DNA of 31,208 bases from JAAFIP01 sp043774625 (lineage in GTDB: Bacteria > Pseudomonadota > Gammaproteobacteria > Burkholderiales > Burkholderiaceae_C): NCBI GenBank assembly GCA_043774625.1, contig JAYVTG010000043.1, forward strand, positions 1 to 31,208, read 5' to 3'. Below the pieces are notes generated by a model, which saw only the letters and a list, made by a program, of their open reading frames with translations, made no database searches and had not been told where the DNA came from. The translations under genes were made by a program, and so were the position numbers. Shown piece by piece: positions 24,660 through 31,208 of this stretch (position 1 is the first letter of the stretch; each line of letters opens with the position of its first letter).

Positions 24660-25235
24660 ATGAAATACATCAAGACTCTTGTAGCTGTTGCCGCTGTGGC
24701 AGCTGCTTTTTCTGCCCATGCAGAATCTGACATCAACACAGGCGCAACCGCTGGCTTGAGCGCCGTTGCCAAGCTGGATTTTCGCGTGGTTGTGCCCCGC
24801 ATCATTTTTCTGCGCGTAGGCACAGGCACCAACTTTGCGGACGCATTGGGTGGCACCAATATTGACCGTGTTGACTTTAATCTGACAGCCGCAGACGTAG
24901 GCTCTGGCGCAGCTATCGCCGGTGCTGCAGGTCAAGGCCCCTACCCCGTAGTGGCCCGTGTACTAGGCAATGGTGGCAATGTGAGCTTTACCGCTGTTGG
25001 CTCAGGTACAGGTTTGAGCAATGGCACGCAAGTCATTCCTTGGTCGCAGATCGTTTCTGTTGCGTCTGGCGGCAGCTTGCCTCACCCCGCCATAGGTGGC
25101 GCAGCTTCTGCCTTAACCGCTGCTGCAAATATAGTTGACCAAACTTCCACCTGGAATTTCAGCTACAGCAACAGTACTGCCATGGCTTCTGGCCAATACA
25201 ACGGCCAGGTAACTTACACCGCTGCATTGCCTTAA
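24660..25235 (+). CDS. Pilin-like secreted subunit 1 (predicted major)
   Basis: 191 residues; ribosome site AAAGGA. Signal peptide 1-21 (core VAVAAVAAAFS, cleavage after AHA). The mature part is Gly/Ala/Asn/Thr-rich, has no cysteine, begins with a beta pattern (KLDFRVVVPRIIFLRVGTG), contains NGTQVIPWSQI, and ends with a strand of the pilin type (SGQYNGQVTYTAALP). The C-terminal GxYxGQxxYT pattern and the IP(W/F)xQI motif are shared with the second pilin-like protein. First gene after the sigma-54 promoter and followed by a terminator, the position expected of a major subunit. No named family was recognised. Confidence 0.8.
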   Translation: MKYIKTLVAVAAVAAAFSAHAESDINTGATAGLSAVAKLDFRVVVPRIIFLRVGTGTNFADALGGTNIDRVDFNLTAADVGSGAAIAGAAGQGPYPVVARVLGNGGNVSFTAVGSGTGLSNGTQVIPWSQIVSVASGGSLPHPAIGGAASALTAAANIVDQTSTWNFSYSNSTAMASGQYNGQVTYTAALP

Positions 25236-25291
25236 AGTGCAAGGGCTCAACCAGTTTTGTGTTGTCTCCTCTAAGCCTTAGGGCTTACTCC

Positions 25292-25328
25292 AAGCGCATC
25301 TGCGGGCAACTGTAGATGCGCTTTTTTT
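25292..25328 (+). terminator. Intergenic terminator/attenuator between pilin-like genes
   Basis: AAGCGCATCT (25292-25301) and AGATGCGCTT (25314-25323) form a perfect 10-bp stem with a 12-nt loop and a T-run to 25328. It lies 57 nt after pilin-like gene 1 and 38 nt before gene 2. Partial read-through would give excess gene 1 mRNA over the rest of the operon. Confidence 0.88.
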
Positions 25329-25365
25329 ATATGTGAGAATGCTGTGAGTATCAAAGGTTAGCATC

Positions 25366-25977
25366 ATGCGCATGTCGTTTTTCAAATCGCATACTGGGCT
25401 TGTACTGGGTTTGGCCATGGCGGCATGTTCATCTGCGCATGCTTGGGTGCTAAACATCACGGCAGGCACGCGCGCAGTGTATTTGGCTGTGGGCAACGCA
25501 ACGACTAACGCAGACAATGCCACAGTCAATCTGGTCAGCACCACCCTGCTGCCAGCTGCTGTAGGCAGCGGTGTGCCGCAACCCCTGACCACCAATAGCA
25601 CCCAGGCCAATAGCCCTTACGACAACTACCTGGTGTGCACACCCGCCTCAGGCCAAGTCTATATTGGTGGCTTCTTTCGTTTGCCCAGCGCCTCTGCCAC
25701 CACGGCCGTCTTGCAAGTCACTACGCCTGCGGGGCTGACCAGTGGTGCCAACACTATTCCTTTCAATCAGATCAGCTGGACCAGTACCTCGCTGGGAAAT
25801 AGCGGAATAGCCGATATTCCCGCAGGAACCTTCGTCAATGCTGGCACACTGTTCTTGCGCAACTTTGCCGCTAACAGCTACGTTGAAAACTGCCATACGT
25901 TTACCTATGCCAATACCGCTGCGGTAGCGGCGGGTACTTACCAGGGACAGGCTGTATACACCCTGACAGCGCCATGA
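25366..25977 (+). CDS. Pilin-like secreted subunit 2 (predicted minor/tip)
   Basis: 203 residues. Signal peptide 1-26 (cleavage after AHA). Like subunit 1 it has the AVYLAVGN opening strand, GANTIPFNQI matching IPWSQI, and the C-terminal GTYQGQAVYTLTAP strand. Unlike subunit 1 it has two mature cysteines (Cys91 in LVCTPAS, Cys176 in ENCHTF), probably a disulfide. The stop overlaps the next start (ATGA). A minor, tip or adaptor subunit is inferred from gene order after an attenuator and from the extra disulfide. Confidence 0.78.
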   Translation: MRMSFFKSHTGLVLGLAMAACSSAHAWVLNITAGTRAVYLAVGNATTNADNATVNLVSTTLLPAAVGSGVPQPLTTNSTQANSPYDNYLVCTPASGQVYIGGFFRLPSASATTAVLQVTTPAGLTSGANTIPFNQISWTSTSLGNSGIADIPAGTFVNAGTLFLRNFAANSYVENCHTFTYANTAAVAAGTYQGQAVYTLTAP

Positions 25978-26438
25978 AAAATACCATGCGCAGCCTGCTG
26001 GCTATTTGTTTGCTTGTCGTCCTTTTTATCCAGCCGTCATTCGCTGCCACATTTTCGGTAGACGACTCCCAAAGTCAGGTGCTGGACAGCAACTTGTCCA
26101 TGCGCTGGCGTAGCCTGTCGCCTGCGCGCGGTGACCATATGGTGGAAGGCGTGACGCGCGTGCAAATCAAGCTGGACACGCGCGCCTGGGCAGGCAAGGC
26201 AGTGCGTCTGTACATGGCGCTGCCTGCGCAACCCAACAGCAACGTACTTGCAATATGGAAAACGCAAGGCCTGTTGCTCAACGGACAAATAAATACAGGG
26301 CAACGCGGTTTGGTGTGGTCTGGCGTCGTCCCCAGCGCGTTGATGGAAGACGTGATGACAGTGACCGTACAAACCGATGGACGCTTGCTATCAAGCCCGC
26401 AGCTACTGCGCTTTTATTTTGAAGTGGATGTGCCATGA
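25974..26438 (+). CDS. Secreted beta-rich protein of unknown function in fibre operon
   Basis: 154 residues with a signal peptide (MKNTMRSLLAICLLVVLF then IQPSFAA). The mature sequence alternates like a beta-sandwich (GVTRVQIKLDTRAWAGKAVR, LYMALPAQPN, GLVWSGVVPSAL, LLRFYFEVDVP), with no cysteine. It starts inside the stop of subunit 2 and its stop overlaps the chaperone start, so all three are translationally coupled. I recognise no domain. It could be an accessory subunit, a tip protein, or a second assembly factor. Confidence 0.75.
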   Translation: MKNTMRSLLAICLLVVLFIQPSFAATFSVDDSQSQVLDSNLSMRWRSLSPARGDHMVEGVTRVQIKLDTRAWAGKAVRLYMALPAQPNSNVLAIWKTQGLLLNGQINTGQRGLVWSGVVPSALMEDVMTVTVQTDGRLLSSPQLLRFYFEVDVP

Positions 26439-27232
26439 AATTCTGGATGCAATGCAGTGGGCTAGCGCTCAGCATATTGTTTGGTGTATGCGCGCAGGCG
26501 CAAGGTTTTTCAGCACTAATTTCTCCACCACGTGTCGAGACTGCCGTAAAACCCGCGCAAACCACACGCCAGGTGCTGGAGATTACGCAAGTGGGCCCTA
26601 GCGCTGGCCGCTTTCGCATCTACACCAACGACTGGCGTTTGAATGCCAGCGGTGGAGTGGATTTTTTTGACGACATACAACCGGGCAGTTGCCGCCCATG
26701 GGTGGCGCTGGAACGGCGTGAACTGACAGTGCCCGGCAACGGCAAAGCACGCTTTCGTTTTGAAATTACTCCGCCTGCCGATGCGCCCACCACCGAATGC
26801 CGCTTTGCCATCATGTTTGAAGGCCTGGACGCCAGCAAGGTGTCGCCCGGTGGGGTGAGCTTTCCAGTGTCTGGCCGCATTGGCGTGATTGTGTATGCGG
26901 GTATGGCAGGCACGGCAGCGCAATTGCAAATCATCAGCCACAGTGTGAGTCAAGACGCAGATAAATTACCTACGCTACAAGTTCGCAATAGCGGCACGGC
27001 ACATGGCCGTTTGGGCGGCTTTCTGACTGGCACCGACGCCAAGGGTGTGAAGCTGGAATTTACGCCCAACACCTTGCCCATCATGCCCGGTGAGACGCGT
27101 GATATCAGTTTCACAGCCAATGTGGAGGGCGGCACAGCGGTGTCGCAGATCAACTATCCGGTCAACATCAAGGGTGCGGTGGAATGGGATGGAAAGCGTA
27201 TTCCATTTGAACAAGTTTTTAAAGTACCGTGA
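26435..27232 (+). CDS. PapD-like periplasmic pilus chaperone
   Basis: 265 residues. Signal peptide 1-22 (cleavage after AQA). Two Ig-like domains are suggested: domain 1 ~24-158 (ISPPRVETAVKPAQTTRQVL, EITQVGPSAGRFRIYTNDWR, CRPWVALERRELTVPGNGKA, CRFAIMFEG) and domain 2 ~162-265. Cys86 and Cys122 could form a disulfide in domain 1. The pattern (basic residue near the start, leading strands, W near 67, the hydrophobic GKARFRFEI strand) fits the broad PapD/COG3121 chaperone class. It does not match the classical FGS/FGL set that I can recall. The role would be holding and capping pilin-like subunits in the periplasm. Confidence 0.75.
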   Translation: MKFWMQCSGLALSILFGVCAQAQGFSALISPPRVETAVKPAQTTRQVLEITQVGPSAGRFRIYTNDWRLNASGGVDFFDDIQPGSCRPWVALERRELTVPGNGKARFRFEITPPADAPTTECRFAIMFEGLDASKVSPGGVSFPVSGRIGVIVYAGMAGTAAQLQIISHSVSQDADKLPTLQVRNSGTAHGRLGGFLTGTDAKGVKLEFTPNTLPIMPGETRDISFTANVEGGTAVSQINYPVNIKGAVEWDGKRIPFEQVFKVP

Positions 27233-29229
27233 ATTTACTAGCCGCTGGTTTGCCTGCTGCATTTTTACCCCGCGCACCGTCCATCGCACTGGCATTGTTG
27301 CTGTGCGCATGGGGCAGTGAAGCGGTAGCGCAAACACAGCCCGCAGACAAAGTACCATACCAAGATCGGGTCATCGAAGGCTTGCCCACGCAAGACCCGC
27401 AAGAACTGGCCCAAAACAGCTATGACAAAACGGGCTTGCCGCGCGGCTACAGCCTGGAAGCTTTGTGGAACCAGCAAAAGACACAGCAGAGCAAAACCAG
27501 TGCGCTCGGCCTGAAAGCCAATGGCTACATCGACACCCCTCTGTATGGCAGCATTTCTGGGCAATTGAATCTGCAATCAGCCAGTGCAGGCCAGAACACC
27601 GCTTCGAGCTTTGTACTGCGACAAATCGGCATGCCGTTTGACGGCGGCTGGCGCGTTGACAATGCGGCAGGTATGCTCAATCTGCCGGTGCCTGACATGG
27701 CGCGTGCCAGCGCCCGTGTGACCTTGCCCACCCCCGGCATGCGGGGTCTGAGCACCCACTGGCGGCAAAACGAGGGCTTGAATGTGATGGCGGCCTGGGG
27801 TCAGTCGGGGCGTTATGAAGGTTATCAGCTACCCAGCTTTAAAGTGTCTGATGGCCAATACAGCATGCTGGGTTTGCAAAACCAGCAGCGTGTGGCCGAT
27901 GGCCTGTGGCAGTGGAGCGCTGCAGCTTCGCAGGCTCGCAACGTGTCGTCGCCGTTTATGGCCACCAGCACGGGCCAAGGCGACGTTAATGCACAAGGCT
28001 TGTATGCAGCACTGCGGCGCGAATGGGGCGCATCAAGCTATGCGCAGGTCAACACAGTACATGGGTCCAACAATGGCAGTGACATTACAGGCCAGCCTGG
28101 TTTGCCAGCAACTGGGCTGTGGGTAGACGGCGGCTTTGCGCAGGGCGCACACCAGAACGGGTGGGGCGTGTTTTGGCTGGAACCAGGGCTGGGCTGGCTG
28201 GCCAATGCACTGGCAAATGATTTGAACGGTGCTTACTGGCGACACAACTGGCGCACGCGGCAATGGTCGCTTGAATCAAGCGTAGAGGCTTTGGGTTCGG
28301 TGTCAGGTCAAACCGCCAACGGTTTTTTTGCCAGCCAAAGTGTGCGCTACCAGTACAGCACTGCGACCAGTTTTGGTGGCACCGCGAACTTGCGCCGCTA
28401 TGGGTTGCAGGCGCAGTCTTTGTTGCTGTACAGCCAGTTTGCCAACACTTTGGGCAGCACACGCGTGCAAGGCGAAGCTGCTAATGCCAACAGTGGCGAA
28501 CGGCAAATGCGCTTGCAGATGGACCATGACTGGAGTTTTGTGCAGAGCATGCATTTGTCTACATCGCTGTCGGTAGAGCGTAACCGCAATGCTACAGGCA
28601 TCACCCGTGCGTGGGGTGCGGCCATCAATGCCGACTGGGCGTTGACACCGCACCTGTCGATGACGCACAGTGTGCAAAGCCGCTGGACTACCGATGGCAC
28701 GCAGTATTCACTGAACACGGGGGTGAATTGGCGACTGGCGCCGCACTGGACTTTGCAGGCCACAGCCTATGCGATTGAGGGCAACCCCAATAACAACATT
28801 TCGCTGGCGCAAAGCCCACTCATCTTGCCTGCCGTGCCCAGTACTCGCACGCGTGACCATGGCGTGTTTGTGTCGCTGCGCTACGAAGACAGAGCGGGTT
28901 CTGCCGGTGCACCTGTGGGTGGCAGCCCAGGGTCTGCCGCTGGCCAACTGTCCGGCACCGTGTTTTTGGATGCCAACAAAAACGGCAAGCGCGACGCAGC
29001 CGAACGCGGTGCAGCGAATGTGACAGTGATGCTGGATGGCCGCTATGCCGTGCAAACCGATGGGCAAGGCCGCTTCGACTTTACCTACGTAGCGACCGGG
29101 CCACACGTCATCACCGTGGTAAGCGACAACCTGCCGCTGCCCTGGATACTAGAGAACAATGGACGCACCGAAGTGAAGGTGTTTACACGCGACTTTACCA
29201 AGGTGGACATTGGTGCTGTTCAGCAGTGA
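27229..29229 (+). CDS. Outer-membrane barrel-like protein with C-terminal SdrD_B-type domain (putative usher/assembly platform)
   Basis: 666 residues, GTG start overlapping the chaperone stop (GTGA). Signal peptide 1-35 (cleavage near AVA-QT). Residues ~45-560 are rich in alternating aromatic/polar strands with many Gly/Ser/Trp/Tyr (SSFVLRQIGMPFDGGWRVDN, GLWQWSAAASQARN, WGVFWLEPGLGWLANALAND split, TLQATAYAIEGNPNNN), as in an outer-membrane barrel. I see no cysteine in the mature protein. Residues ~571-666 begin GQLSGTVFLDANKNGKRDAA, an SdrD_B/carboxypeptidase-regulatory-like beta-sandwich. It is shorter than classical ushers (~800) and I cannot find the PapC/FimD motifs. Position as the last gene after the chaperone suggests an usher-like or secretion role. 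Confidence 0.72.
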   Translation: MNLLAAGLPAAFLPRAPSIALALLLCAWGSEAVAQTQPADKVPYQDRVIEGLPTQDPQELAQNSYDKTGLPRGYSLEALWNQQKTQQSKTSALGLKANGYIDTPLYGSISGQLNLQSASAGQNTASSFVLRQIGMPFDGGWRVDNAAGMLNLPVPDMARASARVTLPTPGMRGLSTHWRQNEGLNVMAAWGQSGRYEGYQLPSFKVSDGQYSMLGLQNQQRVADGLWQWSAAASQARNVSSPFMATSTGQGDVNAQGLYAALRREWGASSYAQVNTVHGSNNGSDITGQPGLPATGLWVDGGFAQGAHQNGWGVFWLEPGLGWLANALANDLNGAYWRHNWRTRQWSLESSVEALGSVSGQTANGFFASQSVRYQYSTATSFGGTANLRRYGLQAQSLLLYSQFANTLGSTRVQGEAANANSGERQMRLQMDHDWSFVQSMHLSTSLSVERNRNATGITRAWGAAINADWALTPHLSMTHSVQSRWTTDGTQYSLNTGVNWRLAPHWTLQATAYAIEGNPNNNISLAQSPLILPAVPSTRTRDHGVFVSLRYEDRAGSAGAPVGGSPGSAAGQLSGTVFLDANKNGKRDAAERGAANVTVMLDGRYAVQTDGQGRFDFTYVATGPHVITVVSDNLPLPWILENNGRTEVKVFTRDFTKVDIGAVQQ

Positions 29230-29282
29230 TTGTCTGGTCTGGTTTAGTAAAGTCGCAGTTAAGAAAGTCACTCTATTCACTA

Positions 29283-29335
29283 TTAATTTCATAGCTGCTT
29301 GCGCATATACCACGCTGGCTAATGGCTATTTTCTC
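29283..29335 (+). repeat. Interspersed element copy 9 (downstream of fibre operon)
   Basis: ATTAATTTCATAGC, TGCTTGCGCATATACCACGC, TGGCTAATGGCTATTTTC. Near-consensus intergenic copy matching the leuS copy over most of its length. It lies about 50 bp after the barrel gene and next to the receptor pseudogene. Confidence 0.85.
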
Positions 29336-29338
29336 GGT

Positions 29339-29752
29339 CTAAATCTCTTCTCGACACTCCATAAAGCTACCAATAGGTTGTCTCGCGCTTTGCACGCCCG
29401 CCCGCTTCACAATCGCTGCGTACTGCACAAGCTCATTCTTGAAGTGCAACGCCGCAGCATCGGGTGTGCTGATATTGATGGTGTTGCCCTGTTTGGCCAT
29501 GGCTTCTTTGGCCTCGGGTGTTGCAAAGGCCGCAACAATAGCTTCATGCGAGCGCTTGACGATCGGCGCGCCCACGCCCCAATCCACCTGGCCACCCGGC
29601 CACCCGGCCACTCAGGATGTCTGCACTATGGGTGTTGCGCTGATCACCGCTATCGGTGTGATGTCGCTGACCGGATCAAACAGCACAGACTTGAGCACGC
29701 TGGGCTAGATGACGTGGTGGTTGGACACCATCGACAGCGCGCAACCGTCGGG
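29339..29752 (-). pseudogene. Decayed Bug-family (tripartite tricarboxylate transporter) receptor
   Basis: In one minus-strand frame from 29752: PDGCALSMVSNHHVI, stop, PSVLKSVLFDPVSDITPIAV, ISATPIVQTS, stop, then from 29611 the ORF EAIVAAFATPEAKEAMAKQG, ISTPDAAALHFKNELVQYA, AIVKRAGVQ. These match the middle and C-terminal parts of Bug receptors (family patterns DGYTL...SNNHVINP and ...aE...w..vvk.aGi). The N-terminus and a large central part are missing, and two in-frame stops are present. A GGCCGGGT-type tandem repeat lies at the junction (29580-29612). Normally such a receptor would be cotranscribed with a CoA-transferase, which lies directly upstream here. Confidence 0.85.
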
Positions 29753-29764
29753 GCAACGAGTGAC

Positions 29765-29806
29765 GCTAGCGCAGATTATGCGCTAGTAGCTCCTAATTTT
29801 ATAGCA
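29765..29806 (-). repeat. Interspersed element copy 10 (3' end of CoA-transferase gene)
   Basis: Minus strand: GATGCTATAAAATTAGGAGC, TACTAGCGCATAATC, TGCGCTAGCG. The CoA-transferase reads it as AIKLGATSA-stop, in the leuS frame, with the stop inside the element. It is inverted relative to copy 9, so the two copies flank the pseudogene. Confidence 0.7.
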
Positions 29807-30951
29807 TCTTCTTCGCTGTAACCCAGTTCTTTCAGCAGCTGTGCGCTATGCTCGCCCAGCTTGGGTGGGTTGTGGCGCACGCCCAGGCGCTGGCCGTCCA
29901 GCGTGAAAGGAAAGAGCACCGTGTTGGTCACGTCACCGTTGGGCAGGGTGATGGGTGCCAGCCCGCCGGTGGCCAGCAAGTGCGGATCGTCCATCAGGTC
30001 TTGCGGTCTTTTGATAGGTGCGTAGGGTAGGCCGTTTTTCTCGAAGATGTCCGTCAATTCGGCAGCGCTGTATTTTTCGAACCGTTCACGCAAATCGGCA
30101 ATCAGCGTGGGGCGGGCGCGTACACGGTCGTTGTTGGTTTGCAGTGTGGGGTCGGCTTTCAAATCTGCAAGACCCAGCACATCGCAAAACACCGCCCATT
30201 GCTTGTCGCTCACGGCGCTCAAGAATATTTGCTCACCGTCTTTCACCGTGAACACGTCGTACACACCCCAGGCCGAGATGCGGCTGGGCATCGGGTCGGC
30301 AGGCACACCGGTAACGGCGTATTGCATCATGTGCTGCGCGACAAGGAAAATATTGTTCTCGTACAGCGCGGCCTGCACTTGCTGCCCCAGCCCCGTCTTC
30401 TCGCGTTGCGCCAAGGCGGCCATTGCAGCGATGGCGCCAAACATGCCGCCCATGATGTCGTTCACACTGGTGCCCGCACGCAGCGGCTGTCCGACTGGGC
30501 CGGTCATGTAGGCCAGGCCACCCATCATCTGTACCACTTCGTCTAGCGCCGTGCGGTGCTCGTAAGGGCCTGGCAAAAAGCCTTTTAATGCAATGTAGAT
30601 CAGGCGTGGGTTGAGCTTTTTCAGGCTGTCGTAGTCCAGCCCCTGCGCGGCCATGGTTTCGGGGCGAAAGTTGTGGCTCACGATGTCGGCAGTGGCGATG
30701 AGTTTGAGTACCGCCTCGCGGCCTTCGGGTGTTTGCAGATCGAGTATGAGCGATTTTTTGTTGCGGTTAAACAGGGGGTAAAAACCGGCTCCAGAGCCCA
30801 GCAGCTTGCGCGTGTTGTCGCCCTTGGGCGGTTCAACCTTGATGACTTCGGCGCCCAGGTCGGCCAGCACCATGCCGCAGGTGGGGCCCATCACCATGTG
30901 GGTGAATTCGACCATTCTCAGGCCTTGGTAGGGGAGGGTTGTATTGTTCAT
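29776..30951 (-). CDS. Class III (CaiB/BaiF) CoA-transferase
   Basis: 391 residues. It moves CoA between carboxylic acids through a covalent aspartyl intermediate, in the cytoplasm. Motifs: the N-terminal LPYQGLRMVEFTHMVMGPTC, MVLADLGAEVIKVEPPKGDN, FNRNKKSLILDL, SHNFRPETM, DEVVQMMGG, and the TSVNDIMGGMFGAIAAMAAL region carrying the probable catalytic Asp (D in NDI). YAPIKRPQDLMDDPHL and PNGDVTNTVLFPF are near the C-terminus. The substrate cannot be read from sequence. The last nine codons and the stop come from an element copy. Confidence 0.93.
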   Translation of the reverse strand: MNNTTLPYQGLRMVEFTHMVMGPTCGMVLADLGAEVIKVEPPKGDNTRKLLGSGAGFYPLFNRNKKSLILDLQTPEGREAVLKLIATADIVSHNFRPETMAAQGLDYDSLKKLNPRLIYIALKGFLPGPYEHRTALDEVVQMMGGLAYMTGPVGQPLRAGTSVNDIMGGMFGAIAAMAALAQREKTGLGQQVQAALYENNIFLVAQHMMQYAVTGVPADPMPSRISAWGVYDVFTVKDGEQIFLSAVSDKQWAVFCDVLGLADLKADPTLQTNNDRVRARPTLIADLRERFEKYSAAELTDIFEKNGLPYAPIKRPQDLMDDPHLLATGGLAPITLPNGDVTNTVLFPFTLDGQRLGVRHNPPKLGEHSAQLLKELGYSEEDAIKLGATSA

Positions 30952-31208
30952 AAGGGCTTAGGGGATTTTTGAACGCGAAAGGCGCGAAAGTTACGCGAAA
31001 GTCGCAAAAAAGAATACAAAAAAATCTTTGAGTGCATTTCTTTTATTCCATGTACGTATTCTTCTAAAACCAAAAAATTATTTTTAATTCAATTTATTTT
31101 ATTTTTTTTCACTAGCGTCCCAACGTTACCGAACGGAACGCGTGTAAGTTAATGAATTGTTTGAAGAAATTGTCAATTTTGTTTGTCCTCGATATAAATC
31201 GTTTTTGT
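30952..31208. other. AT-rich right edge
   Basis: No gene is visible. Just upstream of the CoA-transferase start, three CGCGAAAG units occur at 30974-30981, 30983-30990 and 30994-31001. The remainder is AT-rich with T- and A-runs and a possible promoter region, but no element I can name. Confidence 0.5.

Noticed and set aside
29230..29338. Terminator after the fibre operon
   Set aside because: No stable stem with a T-run is visible; only an element copy is present.
1..31208. CRISPR array, tRNA or rRNA genes, transposase or integrase
   Set aside because: No regularly spaced direct repeats, no cloverleaf or rRNA signatures, and no recombinase motifs were seen.

Overview
The window reads as chromosomal DNA of a betaproteobacterium of the order Burkholderiales, most likely the Comamonadaceae (Rhodoferax/Polaromonas/Acidovorax-like). 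The reasons are the gene order leuS-lptE-holA-proA, a Bug-type solute-receptor remnant beside a class III CoA-transferase, the protein sequences themselves, and a short interspersed repeat that resembles repeats I associate with that family. No organism name can be proven from the sequence alone.

Layout. 1-758 (minus): N-terminal part of a large secreted repeat protein running off the left edge. 1261-6023 (plus): kup (K+ uptake), benE-like transporter, gshB (glutathione synthetase) and a small secreted PKD-like protein, closed by a terminator. 6136-18649 (minus): class II amidotransferase (yafJ-like), proA, holA, lptE, leuS, a CoA-binding protein, a thioredoxin-fold protein and a DsbD/ScsB-type reductase. 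A two-gene restriction-modification island (14213-16381) has been inserted between the last two, flanked by a 64-bp direct repeat of the dsbD 3' end. 18786-20771 (plus): Kef-type K+/H+ antiporter. 20823-24439 (minus): soluble hybrid histidine kinase plus NtrC-type sigma-54 activator with overlapping genes. 24591-29229 (plus): a sigma-54 promoter followed by five genes (two related pilin-like proteins, an unknown secreted protein, a PapD-like chaperone and an outer-membrane barrel protein with a C-terminal SdrD_B-like domain). 29230-31208: decayed Bug-receptor pseudogene, a CaiB/BaiF CoA-transferase and an AT-rich edge.

Most interesting. (1) A family of about ten copies of a roughly 45-65 bp interspersed element. 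Eight lie inside protein genes, always in one fixed reading frame per orientation, and several supply signal-peptide or membrane-segment residues or a stop codon. (2) The restriction-modification island with its long target duplication. (3) A chaperone/barrel surface-fibre operon that lacks a recognisable classical usher. It carries its own sigma-54 promoter, a perfect 27-bp palindrome at enhancer distance and a divergent two-component system, which together look like one self-contained regulated surface system.
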